Origin: Akkermansia sp.
GTDB lineage: Bacteria > Verrucomicrobiota > Verrucomicrobiia > Verrucomicrobiales > Akkermansiaceae
NCBI GenBank assembly: GCA_024405435.1
Contig: JAKSOU010000002.1
Span: forward strand, 20,044-84,043
Direction of reading: 5' to 3'
DNA length: 64,000 bases
A program made the translations under genes and the position numbers. Each line of letters begins with the position of its first letter. Within the stretch, counting starts at the first letter, position 1. Below the pieces are notes generated by a model, which was not told where the DNA came from, made no database searches, and saw nothing but the letters and a program-made list of their open reading frames with translations. Shown here piece by piece: positions 43,916-52,452 of this stretch.

Positions 43916-45559
43916 TCAGATGCGCGGGGCGGTGGTGCGCAGCTCGCGCAGGATGGCGTTGTGGCGCTCCTGCAGGGGGCGGAGCTTCTCCACGTACTCC
44001 CGCACGCGGGCGCTGGCCACGGCGTACAGGCTGCGGTAGGCGCCCACGCGGGAGACCACCAGCTCGCGCACCAGGCGGGGCATTTCCCCCTGCATGGCGC
44101 TGTCCAGCCCCTTGGCCTCTCGCGTGAACTCCTCGTTCAGGCGGCGCAGCGCCCCGCGGTGCAGCAGGGCCCCCGCGCCCCACACCGCCAGCACGCCGCA
44201 CATCGCCCACAGCGCCGGGGTGGTCATGCCCAGGTAGCCCAGCACGCCCGCCAGCACCAGGCACAGGCACAGCAGCACGTGCGCGGCGTGCATCCACCCC
44301 ACGTGCTCCGTGAAGGCGGAATCCAGTGCGGTGCGGATGCGCAGGCGCGTGAACGGCTGGTAGAGCTCGTGCTCCAGCTGGCGGCGCAGGCGGTTGAGCT
44401 CCGCCTCCAGCACGTCCTGGGGAAAATCGCTGATTTCGCACTCGATGGCCTCCTTCATGCGCGGGCGCACGCTGCGCCAGTGCGCCTGGCAGGACGCCAC
44501 GAAACGCTCGTCGGACTGCCGCTGGCGGTCCATGATGGCCTTGCAGACCAGGCGGTAGTAGGAGGATTCCGCGCCGGCGCCCATATCCTCCAGCTGCAGC
44601 AGGGCCACCGGGGAGAGGAAGCCTCCAAAACTGCGCCGCAGCATGCGCTTGAGCTGCGGCAGCACGCTCAGCGGAACGGATGAGAAATCCGCCGCGCACT
44701 CGTCCACGCCGTCAAGCTGGTGGGAAAGGAAGGTGTTGATTTCGCTCTCAATGCCGCTGAGGAAGCCTGATTCGTCCTTCATGGCGGCGGTGCGGGCGTT
44801 GATGATGCCGGACTGGCGTGTCATGAGGCGGCCAGTGGCCTCCAGTGCGTTGCGGATGGCGCGGCGCGCGCCCTCCGGGGAGTCCAGCGTCTCCTGCACG
44901 CGGGTCACGAACATCTCCACCCCCTGGTCGCTGGTGGGGCACACGTTGCACACCATCACCACCAGGCGCAGCTTCTCTCGGCACATCTCGCGGATGCGCG
45001 CAGAGAGCTCCAGCGCCTCCTGCGCCGGTATCTTGTCCGTGAAGGTGAGGGCCACCAGCACGTTGGCCACGCCGTTGACGGGCAGCTGCTGCAGCACGTC
45101 CCACGCGGGGGATTCCCCGCCGCTGCGGGCATCCACCACCACCACGGCGGCATCGCTGCCGGGCAGCAGGCGCAGCAGCTCCTGCTGCACCTCCTCCTCC
45201 GCGCAGTCGCCCGTGTCCACAAACTCGATTCCCTGCAGCTCCGGCAGCGGCAGGAAGCAGCTGTGCCGCGTGTCGCCGTCGTCGTTCCCGTACCGCCAGC
45301 GCAGGTAGGGGGATGCGGAACGCTTGCCGCCGCGCATCACGGGCAGCCCGGAAACGTAGGAAAGCAGGGAGGTCTTGCCGCACCCGGCGCCGCCCATCAC
45401 AATGACGCGGCGGTCTCCCTGCATGGCGGCCAGGGCCTGCTCCACGGCCTCCAGCTGGGGCTGCATGGAATCATCGCCGATGACGCCATACATCTCCTGC
45501 GCCTGCTGCGCCCAATAGCGCACCAGGCTTTCCTGCACCCTGTAACTGCGTTTCAGCAT
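43916..45559 (-). CDS. Dynamin-like membrane GTPase
   Basis: 547 aa from the ATG at 45559. GGAGCGKTSLLS (P-loop, about 56-67), a DTGD switch-2-like motif and a Ras-like core are followed by a long helical region (about 220-420), two adjacent membrane helices (about 424-470), then more helix, the plan of bacterial dynamin-like or GTPase-with-TM proteins. The base-specificity NKxD motif is not clear (TFTDKI is nearest). Promoter: TGGACA-17-TATGAT just upstream. Role in membrane shape or stress is inferred; the link with rarA may be only transcriptional. Confidence 0.6.
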   Translation of the reverse strand: MLKRSYRVQESLVRYWAQQAQEMYGVIGDDSMQPQLEAVEQALAAMQGDRRVIVMGGAGCGKTSLLSYVSGLPVMRGGKRSASPYLRWRYGNDDGDTRHSCFLPLPELQGIEFVDTGDCAEEEVQQELLRLLPGSDAAVVVVDARSGGESPAWDVLQQLPVNGVANVLVALTFTDKIPAQEALELSARIREMCREKLRLVVMVCNVCPTSDQGVEMFVTRVQETLDSPEGARRAIRNALEATGRLMTRQSGIINARTAAMKDESGFLSGIESEINTFLSHQLDGVDECAADFSSVPLSVLPQLKRMLRRSFGGFLSPVALLQLEDMGAGAESSYYRLVCKAIMDRQRQSDERFVASCQAHWRSVRPRMKEAIECEISDFPQDVLEAELNRLRRQLEHELYQPFTRLRIRTALDSAFTEHVGWMHAAHVLLCLCLVLAGVLGYLGMTTPALWAMCGVLAVWGAGALLHRGALRRLNEEFTREAKGLDSAMQGEMPRLVRELVVSRVGAYRSLYAVASARVREYVEKLRPLQERHNAILRELRTTAPRI

Positions 45560-45637
45560 GGCGAGACCCTGCCGCCACATCATAGCCCCCCGCACGCAAA
45601 TTGTCCAGCATATAGCGTCTTAAACAGGCAATTGTGC

Positions 45638-45666
45638 TTGGCATAAAGGCGGGGTTTTGCTATGAT
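45638..45666 (+). promoter_or_regulatory. Ankyrin-copA-ybaK promoter, leaderless
   Basis: -35 TTGGCA (45638-45643), 17-nt spacer, -10 TATGAT (45661-45666), 7 nt to the ATG at 45674. Confidence 0.7.
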
Positions 45667-45673
45667 TCGCGTC

Positions 45674-46510
45674 ATGAAATCCTTCGCCAATCCCGTGCTG
45701 CTGCTGGCGGTCATCATCATGCTGGCGGTGCAGGTGCGCTATTCCGCAGAGGCGGGAGACGCGGCCACCGGCCTGGCGGCGTGGGTGATGACGCTGTGCG
45801 CGGTGGGCCTGCTGATCAACGGGGTGCTGGCCGTCTCCCGCGCGCTTGCGCACCGCGCGGGCGCGCTGATGAGCTCTCTGTGGGCGGTGTTCTTCCTGGT
45901 GCTGGGCTGCGGGGCCTGGGTGCTGACCGCCAACGGCGACGAGGCTGCGCGCGAGGATGCCGCCGCCCTGCGCGCCCTGGTGGAGGCCTGGCCCGCAGAC
46001 GATGCGGAATACGCCTTTGCGGCGCGGACGGATGGCGGCGAGAGCCTGGCATCACTGGCGGCCAAGGCGGGGCGCACGGATGTGCTGGAGCGCATCCTGG
46101 CGCAGCCGAACGCGGCGGCGCACGCGGAGGAGTTGCAGGTGGCGGCGCAGGCCGCCGCGGAGTGGGGAAGGCTTGATGCGCTGCGGCGCCTGGTGGAATC
46201 CGGCGTGCGCGGGGATGCGCTGTGCGGCGGCACCACCGCCCTGCACGCCGCCGCGGTGAACGGGCGCCTCAAGGCCGCGGAACTGCTTTTGGAAAGCGGG
46301 GCCAACCCGGACACGGCGGATGCGGAGGGTAACACCCCGCTCATGCACGCCGCCATCAACGAGGACGTGCCCATGGCGCGCCTCCTGCTCCGGCACGGCG
46401 CCAATCCCGCACTGAAAAACACGCAGGACGGCCGCGATGCCGCCTCCATGACCCGCAGCGGGGAACTGGAGACGCTCCTTTCAACCCCAAGCACCGACGA
46501 CAAGCAGTAG
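45674..46510 (+). CDS. Membrane-anchored ankyrin-repeat protein
   Basis: 278 aa from the ATG at 45674 (an upstream in-frame ATG lies inside the -10 box). Three membrane helices (about 5-20, 35-54 and 66-85) precede a helical stretch and about four ankyrin repeats (about 120-260): GGTTALHAAAVNGRLKAAELLLESGANPDTAD and EGNTPLMHAAINEDVPMARLLLRHGANP are canonical. A protein-interaction module presented at the membrane. The copper ATPase gene begins 3 nt after its stop, so the two are coupled. Confidence 0.78.
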   Translation: MKSFANPVLLLAVIIMLAVQVRYSAEAGDAATGLAAWVMTLCAVGLLINGVLAVSRALAHRAGALMSSLWAVFFLVLGCGAWVLTANGDEAAREDAAALRALVEAWPADDAEYAFAARTDGGESLASLAAKAGRTDVLERILAQPNAAAHAEELQVAAQAAAEWGRLDALRRLVESGVRGDALCGGTTALHAAAVNGRLKAAELLLESGANPDTADAEGNTPLMHAAINEDVPMARLLLRHGANPALKNTQDGRDAASMTRSGELETLLSTPSTDDKQ

Positions 46511-46513
46511 GCC

Positions 46514-48706
46514 ATGGCTGAGAAGCATCAGATTTTCGTGTTGGAGGGCTTGCGCTGCGCATCCTGCGCCGCACACGTGGAGCAGGCCGTGGCCAAGCTG
46601 GACGGCGTCTCCCGCGTGGAGGTGAACCTGGTCTCCAAGCTCATGCGCGTGTGCCACGACGCCGACAAGGTGACGGCCGCGGACATCACGGCGGCGGTTG
46701 AGGGCGCCGGGTACCACGCCGAGCTGCGCGAGCCCACGGCGCCGGTGGCCCCCGCTTCCCTGCCCTCGTGCGTGCCGTGGGCCGTATCCGCGGCCTTCCT
46801 GCTGCCGCTGCTGGTGCTGCACTACCGCATCCTGATAGATGACGGTGACTACCGGATTGCCGAGCTCTGCCTGCTGGTGCCCATCCTGATCCTCAACTTC
46901 CGTTACTTCACGCGCGGGGCGTGGGCGCTGCTGCGCCTGGCCCCCAACATGGACACCCTGGTGGCGCTGGGCGCCGCCGCCGCCACCGCCTACAGCCTGG
47001 CGGACGTCATCCACCTGCACGCCGGGCACGCCTACGCGGACAGCGCGGCCATGATTCTCACCATCGTCTCCTTCGGCCGCTGGCTGGAGGCCTTCTACAC
47101 CGCCGGCGCCGGGGATGCCCTTGCCGCCCTGCGCCGCCGCCTGCCCACCAGGGCCACCATCCTGCGCGGCGACGGCGCGCGGGAATCCATACCCGCCGCG
47201 CAGGTGCTGCCGGGGGACAGGCTGCTGGTGCGCCCGGGGGAGCTGGTTCCGGCGGACGGCGAGGTGCTGGAGGGCGTTTCCGAGATTGACGAATCCACCT
47301 TCACCGGGGAGAGCACACCCCTGGTCAAGGAACCCGGCGGCAGGGTGTTCGCCGGAACGGTCAACGGCTCCGGCGCCCTCACTGTCTCCGCCACCGCCCC
47401 CGCCCAGCAATCCACCATCTCGCGAATCGTCCGCATGGTGGGAGAGGCGGAGGTGGCCAAGCCCTCCATCGCTCGCCTGGCGGACCGCTTGGCCGCGTGG
47501 TTCGTGCCGTTCGTCATCCTGGCCGCCATAGCCGCCGTGGCCGCGTGGGTGCACTGCGAGGGCGACCTCACCTTTGCGCTGCGGCGCGGCATATCCGTGC
47601 TGGTCATCTCCTGCCCGTGCGCGCTGGGGCTGGCCACGCCGCTGGCCGTGATGATAGCCGCCGGGCGCGCCGCGCACGAGGGCATCATCTTCCGCTCCGG
47701 GGCCGCCATGGAGCTGGCCCACCGCGCCACCGTGGCCGTGCTGGACAAGACCGGAACCCTCACGCAGGGCCGCCCCCACGTGTGCGCCACGCAGCCCGTC
47801 GGCATCACCGAGACCGAGCTGCTCCAGCTGGCCGCAGCGCTTGAGGGCAGCTGCAACCACCCCTACGCCGCCGCCGTCTGCACCGCCCTGCCCCACGGCG
47901 AGCCCAATCCCTTCCGCGCCGAACAGGTGCGCACCGTTCCCGGGCGCGGCGTGCAGGGCCTGGTGAACGGCGAGCCCTGCGCCGTGGGGTGCGATGCCTT
48001 CATGAAGGAGCTCGGCATCGACATTTCACAGGTGGACCTCTGGGAGATACCCAACGTGGCCACGCCCCTCTACGTGGTGCGCAACGGCTGCCTCTGCGGC
48101 GCCGTCGCCGTGGCCGACTCCCTGCGCGACACCACCACGGAAGCCGTGAAGGACCTGCGCCTCGAGGGCGTGCGGCCGGTCATGGTCACCGGCGACTGCA
48201 CCCGCACCGCCAACGAGGTGGCCCTGCAGTGCGGCATCAACGAGGTGTACGCGGAAGTGCCGCCCCAGGGCAAGGTGGAGCTGGTGCAGCAGCTGCAGGA
48301 TGTGGACGAGTGCGTGCTCATGGTGGGCGACGGCATCAACGACGCCCCCGCCCTGGCCGCCGCCGACATCTCCATGACCCTCGGCATGGGCACTGACGCC
48401 GCCATCAACAGCGCGGACATCATCCTGACGCACGACAACCTCATCGATGCCGCAGCAGCCATGGCGCTGAGCCGCGAGCTGACGCGGAACATCAGGCTCA
48501 ACTTCAGCTGGGCGCTCGGGTACAACATCATCGCCATACCCCTGGCGGCGGGCGCATTCTACCCGCTGTTCCAATGGACGCCCACGCCTGCGTTCTCCGC
48601 GGCGTGCATGTGCGCCAGCAGCCTGTTCGTGGTGCTCTCCGCCCTGCGGCTGCGCCGCAAGGAGGAAGAGACCCTGCCGGAATTCATCGAGGAGGAAGGC
48701 TACTAG
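46514..48706 (+). CDS. copA: Copper-type heavy-metal P1B ATPase
   Basis: 730 aa. One N-terminal heavy-metal-associated domain with CASCAAH (metal-binding CxxC), eight membrane helices, FTGEST (actuator), the SCPCALGLATP metal channel motif (CPC, typical of Cu(I)/Ag(I)), DKTGTLT (phosphorylated Asp), CNHPYA (HP motif) and GDGINDAPAL. It exports monovalent copper or silver from the cytoplasm. Coupled downstream of the ankyrin membrane protein and 17 nt before ybaK. No copper regulator is adjacent. Confidence 0.92.
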   Translation: MAEKHQIFVLEGLRCASCAAHVEQAVAKLDGVSRVEVNLVSKLMRVCHDADKVTAADITAAVEGAGYHAELREPTAPVAPASLPSCVPWAVSAAFLLPLLVLHYRILIDDGDYRIAELCLLVPILILNFRYFTRGAWALLRLAPNMDTLVALGAAAATAYSLADVIHLHAGHAYADSAAMILTIVSFGRWLEAFYTAGAGDALAALRRRLPTRATILRGDGARESIPAAQVLPGDRLLVRPGELVPADGEVLEGVSEIDESTFTGESTPLVKEPGGRVFAGTVNGSGALTVSATAPAQQSTISRIVRMVGEAEVAKPSIARLADRLAAWFVPFVILAAIAAVAAWVHCEGDLTFALRRGISVLVISCPCALGLATPLAVMIAAGRAAHEGIIFRSGAAMELAHRATVAVLDKTGTLTQGRPHVCATQPVGITETELLQLAAALEGSCNHPYAAAVCTALPHGEPNPFRAEQVRTVPGRGVQGLVNGEPCAVGCDAFMKELGIDISQVDLWEIPNVATPLYVVRNGCLCGAVAVADSLRDTTTEAVKDLRLEGVRPVMVTGDCTRTANEVALQCGINEVYAEVPPQGKVELVQQLQDVDECVLMVGDGINDAPALAAADISMTLGMGTDAAINSADIILTHDNLIDAAAAMALSRELTRNIRLNFSWALGYNIIAIPLAAGAFYPLFQWTPTPAFSAACMCASSLFVVLSALRLRRKEEETLPEFIEEEGY

Positions 48707-48723
48707 GCAACCCGCCCCGCACC

Positions 48724-49215
48724 ATGAAGGCAAGCGAGAAGACCAACGTTGTGCGCACGCTCGAGCAGCGCAAGATTGATTTCAAGGCCTACACCTACGA
48801 ATGCGAAGGCGCCATCACGGGGCTGGAGGTGGCGGCCATCCTGGGGGAGGACCCGACGCAGGTGTTCAAGACGCTGGTGACCACGGGGCGCAGCGGCCAG
48901 CACTATGTTTTCGTGATACCCGTGGGCGCCGGGCTTGATTTGAAGAAGGCGGCCAGGGCCGTGGGAGAGAAATCGCTGGAGATGCTCAAGCAGAAGGACC
49001 TGCTGGGGCTCACCGGCTACATCCACGGCGGCTGCTCCCCCATCGGCATGAAAAAGGCGTTCCGAACCACCATAGACGCCACCGCCGCGCAGTTCAGCTC
49101 CATCATCTTCTCCGGCGGGCGCATCGGCCTGCAGGTGCAGGTGGGGATGGAGGACCTGGCCAAGGTGGTGCGCTACGGCCTGGCGGACATCACCACCGGG
49201 CTGATTCACAACTGA
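48724..49215 (+). CDS. ybaK: Aminoacyl-tRNA deacylase (YbaK/ProX family)
   Basis: 163 aa from the ATG at 48724; the longer frame overlaps copA. YbaK-type editing proteins hydrolyse mischarged Cys-tRNA(Pro) or similar. Signatures are the EDPTQVFKTLVT segment with the catalytic-pocket Lys, FVIPVGAGLDLKKAARAVG, and GYIHGGCSPIGMKK. Cytoplasmic. Third gene of the ankyrin-copA run; no functional link to copper is evident. Confidence 0.88.
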   Translation: MKASEKTNVVRTLEQRKIDFKAYTYECEGAITGLEVAAILGEDPTQVFKTLVTTGRSGQHYVFVIPVGAGLDLKKAARAVGEKSLEMLKQKDLLGLTGYIHGGCSPIGMKKAFRTTIDATAAQFSSIIFSGGRIGLQVQVGMEDLAKVVRYGLADITTGLIHN

Positions 49216-49224
49216 TACGCGGAC

Positions 49225-49890
49225 GTGGACTCCAAAACGGCCAGAAACCTGGTGCTGGCGGTGACCGCCGCCGTGGCTGCGGGATGTTTCGTGATGGGGC
49301 GGCATGATTTGGCCATGCGCTCGCTCGGCTGGATTATCCTGGGCATCGCCGCGCTGGCCTACGTCTCCAACCGCTGGGCGCAGCTCGCGCGCCGCGCCGC
49401 AGAGGCCAACACCCCCCGCAAGCCCGCACCGCAGGAGCTGGAGGCCTACGCCAACCCCACCGCCGAGCCCCTGCCCGCACGCGTGCCCGCCACCGTGCTG
49501 CGGTACCGCCTGCGCAGGCTCGCACAGATGGACAGCGACCGCGGATGGGCCGACGAGCTGGAGGGGCACCTGGCGGATTCCAACATTGAGCTGCAGTTCT
49601 TCTTCAACGGCGAGCAATGGGTGGCGGCAGGGCGCATCCGCATGCTGGATTGCGCGCTGGGGGCCACATCCATGCGCCGCCTGCTGGCGGAAGCACCCAT
49701 CAGCGCTGACAACGCGGAGCGCATCGCCCGCCGCAGGGAGCCGAACATCCCGAACGTGCTGCTCTGGTACAACGGCTCCACCCTGTCGGTGGCACCCCCC
49801 ACCGCGGTGGCGGATTTGCGCGTGCTGCTCTTCGCCCCCATCATGGGCGACCCCGCGGATTTCGACGCCTACATGGACCGCACGGCGTAG
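49225..49890 (+). CDS. Membrane protein of unknown function
   Basis: 221 aa, GTG start, 9 nt after ybaK. Two N-terminal membrane helices (about 7-23 and 33-49), a basic linker, then a cytoplasmic or periplasmic domain of about 150 residues with no known family (LEGHLADSNIELQFFFNGEQWVAAGRIRML). Likely the last gene of the copA run; it converges with the SUFU-like gene. Confidence 0.55.
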   Translation: MDSKTARNLVLAVTAAVAAGCFVMGRHDLAMRSLGWIILGIAALAYVSNRWAQLARRAAEANTPRKPAPQELEAYANPTAEPLPARVPATVLRYRLRRLAQMDSDRGWADELEGHLADSNIELQFFFNGEQWVAAGRIRMLDCALGATSMRRLLAEAPISADNAERIARRREPNIPNVLLWYNGSTLSVAPPTAVADLRVLLFAPIMGDPADFDAYMDRTA

Positions 49891-49900
49891 GGCGGCGGGC

Positions 49901-50749
49901 TCAGGGCTTGGGCTTGCGGGGCACCACACCCATGCGCTGCACGCGCTCCGCCAGGAATTCGCGCATCTCCTCCGGCGTGCCGGGCAGGAACTCCTTCACC
50001 CATGTGTTGGGATCGCCTTTCCGGGCAGACTCGTACTCGCTTTCCGTAATCGGCACCAGCTGCAGCACGCTCACATTCTTGTCTCCCACCGTCAGGGTGA
50101 AACCGGGCTTGGTGCAATCCGGCAGGGGGGAGGCCAGCGCAAAGGCGGAGAAATCCCCGAGTTTCTCCTCGGGGTTCACCGTGTGGCCGAATGCGTACCA
50201 CCAGTCCATGGCCACCATTCCACGCGCAAAATTCTTCATCCACAGGATAGGCCAATAGCAGCGCTCAATCTCTTCCCCGGTCGCGCCCTCCTCCATCCAC
50301 AGGGGGGCCCAATCCGCGGGCAGGTACATCATCAGCTCCACACGGTCCCACCCCGGGAACACCAGCGGATGCAGATCCACCGTTCCACCGTCCGTCTGCA
50401 GCTCCATGCCGTCCGTGGGCGGAACCGTCATGCGGTGAGCCCCCACACCCATGGTACACAGCGTGAGGAACGGGCAGTGCTCCCCCGGCGGTATCATCAG
50501 GATGTCCACACGGATTTCCGTCGACTCCTTCTCGACAAAGATGTTGGAACTCTTGCCCAGGGCCTCCTCCGCCGCCTTGGAGAAGCTGTCAATCTCCTCC
50601 GCCGTGTACCACTCCACCGCCGCACCCCTGCGGCGCCACCGGATGAACTTCACCAGGCAGAAAACCAGCAGCGCCGCCACAACCAGAACCTGGACAAGGT
50701 GCCGGGGCTCGCTAAACCATTGGGTAAGGAAATCAGGCGATGCGCTCAT
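49901..50749 (-). CDS. Suppressor-of-fused (SUFU) domain protein, membrane-anchored
   Basis: 282 aa from the ATG at 50749. One membrane helix (about 19-36), then a SUFU-type domain: TEIRVDILMIPPGEHCPFLTLCTMGVGAHRMTVP, RVELMMYLPADW, YWPILWMKNFARG, and FGHTVNPEE. Bacterial SUFU-like proteins are common but their role is not settled; immunity against contact-dependent toxins has been proposed for relatives. No toxin gene is adjacent. Its own leaderless promoter lies upstream. Confidence 0.72.
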   Translation of the reverse strand: MSASPDFLTQWFSEPRHLVQVLVVAALLVFCLVKFIRWRRRGAAVEWYTAEEIDSFSKAAEEALGKSSNIFVEKESTEIRVDILMIPPGEHCPFLTLCTMGVGAHRMTVPPTDGMELQTDGGTVDLHPLVFPGWDRVELMMYLPADWAPLWMEEGATGEEIERCYWPILWMKNFARGMVAMDWWYAFGHTVNPEEKLGDFSAFALASPLPDCTKPGFTLTVGDKNVSVLQLVPITESEYESARKGDPNTWVKEFLPGTPEEMREFLAERVQRMGVVPRKPKP

Positions 50750-50756
50750 GACCTGG

Positions 50757-50785
50757 ATGCTAACCCGAGGCCCGGGGGAATTCAA
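50757..50785 (-). promoter_or_regulatory. SUFU-like gene promoter, leaderless
   Basis: -35 TTGAAT (50780-50785), 17-nt spacer, -10 TAGCAT (50757-50762), 7 nt to the ATG. Confidence 0.6.
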
Positions 50786-50812
50786 GGATAAACCGTCCAA
50801 GGCTGCGCCCGC

Positions 50813-51445
50813 CTAATCCAGCGCGCGGGAATCAATATCCTCCTGGCCGGCAATCAATTGCGCGAGGACGGGAATGCCGGTGCAGCGCTCGATGAGCCCG
50901 GCGTTGGTGACGCATGCGGTGTCCCATTCCTCTGTGGTGCTGTTGAGGATGACGCCGCGGCAGGAAACGCCCGCCAGGCGCATGGCGTTCACGGCCATGG
51001 CCACCTGGCCTGCGGCACCCAGACGGTTGGCGGCCACCAGGATGACGGGCAGCTGCAGGCGCACCGCCAAATCCCCCATGATCACGCCGGGCGCCAGCGG
51101 CGTGGCCCAGCTGCCGCACGTGTCCACCAGCAGGGGGGAACCCAGATCCGTCGCCGCGCGGCAGGCCTTTTCAAGTTCATCCAACGAGAGCGCCCTGCCC
51201 TCCAGCTCCGCCGCCATGAGCGGGGCCGCCACCGTGCGCAGGTGAACCGGGTTCACCGCTTCCAGCGGCGGCGCGGGCTCTCCCATGGCGTCCCGCAGGG
51301 CGCGCGCATCCCGGCGGTCGCCGCAGCTCACGGGCATGCATCCCACGGCGGGGATGCCGCGGGCGCGGAAATCACGCACCAGCGCGGCGCACACGCGGGA
51401 CTTGCCGCAGCCGGAATCCGTGCCAGCTATGACCCACCCCTTCAT
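50813..51445 (-). CDS. bioD: Dethiobiotin synthetase
   Basis: 210 aa from the ATG at 51445. It closes the ureido ring of dethiobiotin from DAPA, CO2 and ATP. P-loop GTDSGCGKS at the N terminus in the BioD position, then NPVHLRTVAAPLMAA, LLVDTCGSWATPL (family GAGG block, altered), and AANRLGAAGQV. The altered central motif leaves some doubt over activity. The ATG overlaps the stop of the small ybbR-type gene (ATGA), so it is translationally coupled within the cdaA operon. No other bio gene is present. Confidence 0.78.
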   Translation of the reverse strand: MKGWVIAGTDSGCGKSRVCAALVRDFRARGIPAVGCMPVSCGDRRDARALRDAMGEPAPPLEAVNPVHLRTVAAPLMAAELEGRALSLDELEKACRAATDLGSPLLVDTCGSWATPLAPGVIMGDLAVRLQLPVILVAANRLGAAGQVAMAVNAMRLAGVSCRGVILNSTTEEWDTACVTNAGLIERCTGIPVLAQLIAGQEDIDSRALD

Positions 51446-51609
51446 TCCGGCTGGCTGAGCAGGAGCTCGTTGATGTCCTGGGTGGGCGCCTCCTCGGACC
51501 TGATCCACTTGTACATGGCAAACCACACCAACACCGCCAGCAGCAGGCAGATGAGCTTGGGCTGCCAGTTGTCAATGAACGTCCTCTTCAATAATTTTCT
51601 CTTCTGCAT
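51442..51609 (-). CDS. Short YbbR/CdaR-like membrane protein overlapping cdaA
   Basis: 55 aa, easily missed. It starts with ATG at 51609 inside the 3' end of cdaA (38-nt overlap in another frame) and ends overlapping the bioD ATG. Sequence: a basic start, then FIDNWQPKLICLLLAVLVWFAMYKW, the characteristic first membrane segment of YbbR/CdaR proteins (N-W-x-x-K-L-x-x-L-x-x-A-x-x-L-W), and a short acidic tail. Full CdaR has several YbbR domains and controls CdaA; here only the anchor remains. Position directly after cdaA supports a partner role. Confidence 0.7.
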   Translation of the reverse strand: MQKRKLLKRTFIDNWQPKLICLLLAVLVWFAMYKWIRSEEAPTQDINELLLSQPE

Positions 51610-52360
51610 GGATGTTGAGTAGTTCGCCCAGGCGCTCCTTGAGCAGGTTCTCCGTCAGGTCGCGCTGTATTTTGTTGCCCACGGCAAGCGAAACGCTGCC
51701 GGTTTCCTCAGAGACGATGACGACCACGGCGTCCGACGATTCGGCCATGCCGATACCGGCGCGGTGGCGCAGCCCCATGGCGCGGTCCTTCAGCTCCCGC
51801 TTGGACACGGGCAGGATGGCCCCCGCGCACACAATGCGCTCGTCGTCCACCACCACCGCACCGTCGTGCAGCAGGGTCTTCGGGAAAAAGATGGTGCCGA
51901 TAAGCTCCCTGGAGTACAGGGCGTCCACCTGCGTGGCGGACTGCACCACCTCGCGCAGCTTGTCGTTGCGGCAAAAGCAGATGAGGGCGCCGATACGCTT
52001 GCTGGCGAGGAACTGGACGGAATCTGCCACGGTGTCCACAAACCCGGAGGCGCGCTCCTGCTGCTTGAAGAGGGGTGAGATGAGGCGCTTGAAACCGAAC
52101 TTGGCGAGGGCGTTGCGGATTTCCGGCTGAAAGATGACCACCAGGATGAGCACGGCGGGGCTGACAATCCAGCCGGCAATCGTTTGCAGCACGCGCGCCT
52201 CCGTCACCTCCAGCACCACCACGCACAGCAGCACCAGCACCAGCAGGCCCGCCAGGATGGCGCCCGCGCGCGCACTCTTCATCATGCGGTACAGCTGGTA
52301 GAATAGGATCCAGAGCACCGCTATCTCGAAACAGGCCCGGAGGATGTCCACCACGATCAT
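51572..52360 (-). CDS. cdaA: Diadenylate cyclase
   Basis: 262 aa from the ATG at 52360. Makes c-di-AMP from two ATP. Three N-terminal membrane helices (about 5-75) are followed by the DAC domain with LLHDGAVVV (DGA motif) and GLRHRAGIGMA (RHR motif), both intact, so it should be active. c-di-AMP controls turgor, potassium and wall homeostasis. First gene of cdaA-ybbR-bioD. The start is fixed by a strong promoter; longer frames run through the -10 box. Confidence 0.93.
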   Translation of the reverse strand: MIVVDILRACFEIAVLWILFYQLYRMMKSARAGAILAGLLVLVLLCVVVLEVTEARVLQTIAGWIVSPAVLILVVIFQPEIRNALAKFGFKRLISPLFKQQERASGFVDTVADSVQFLASKRIGALICFCRNDKLREVVQSATQVDALYSRELIGTIFFPKTLLHDGAVVVDDERIVCAGAILPVSKRELKDRAMGLRHRAGIGMAESSDAVVVIVSEETGSVSLAVGNKIQRDLTENLLKERLGELLNIHAEEKIIEEDVH

Positions 52361-52366
52361 GCCCCC

Positions 52367-52394
52367 ATTATACGCCATGGTGCGCGCTTGGCAA
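52367..52394 (-). promoter_or_regulatory. cdaA promoter, leaderless
   Basis: -35 TTGCCA (52389-52394), 16-nt spacer, -10 TATAAT (52367-52372), 6 nt to the ATG. Divergent from the lptF-type promoter 9 nt away. Confidence 0.75.
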
Positions 52395-52402
52395 GATAAG
52401 AA

Positions 52403-52431
52403 TTGCATGCGCGGCCCCGCTTTGGTAAAAT
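52403..52431 (+). promoter_or_regulatory. lptF-type gene promoter
   Basis: -35 TTGCAT (52403-52408), 17-nt spacer, -10 TAAAAT (52426-52431). 7 nt later an ATG (52439) opens a five-codon frame whose TGA overlaps the ATG of the permease gene. Confidence 0.65.
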
Positions 52432-52452
52432 GCCCGCCATGGGCTTTCCCTC

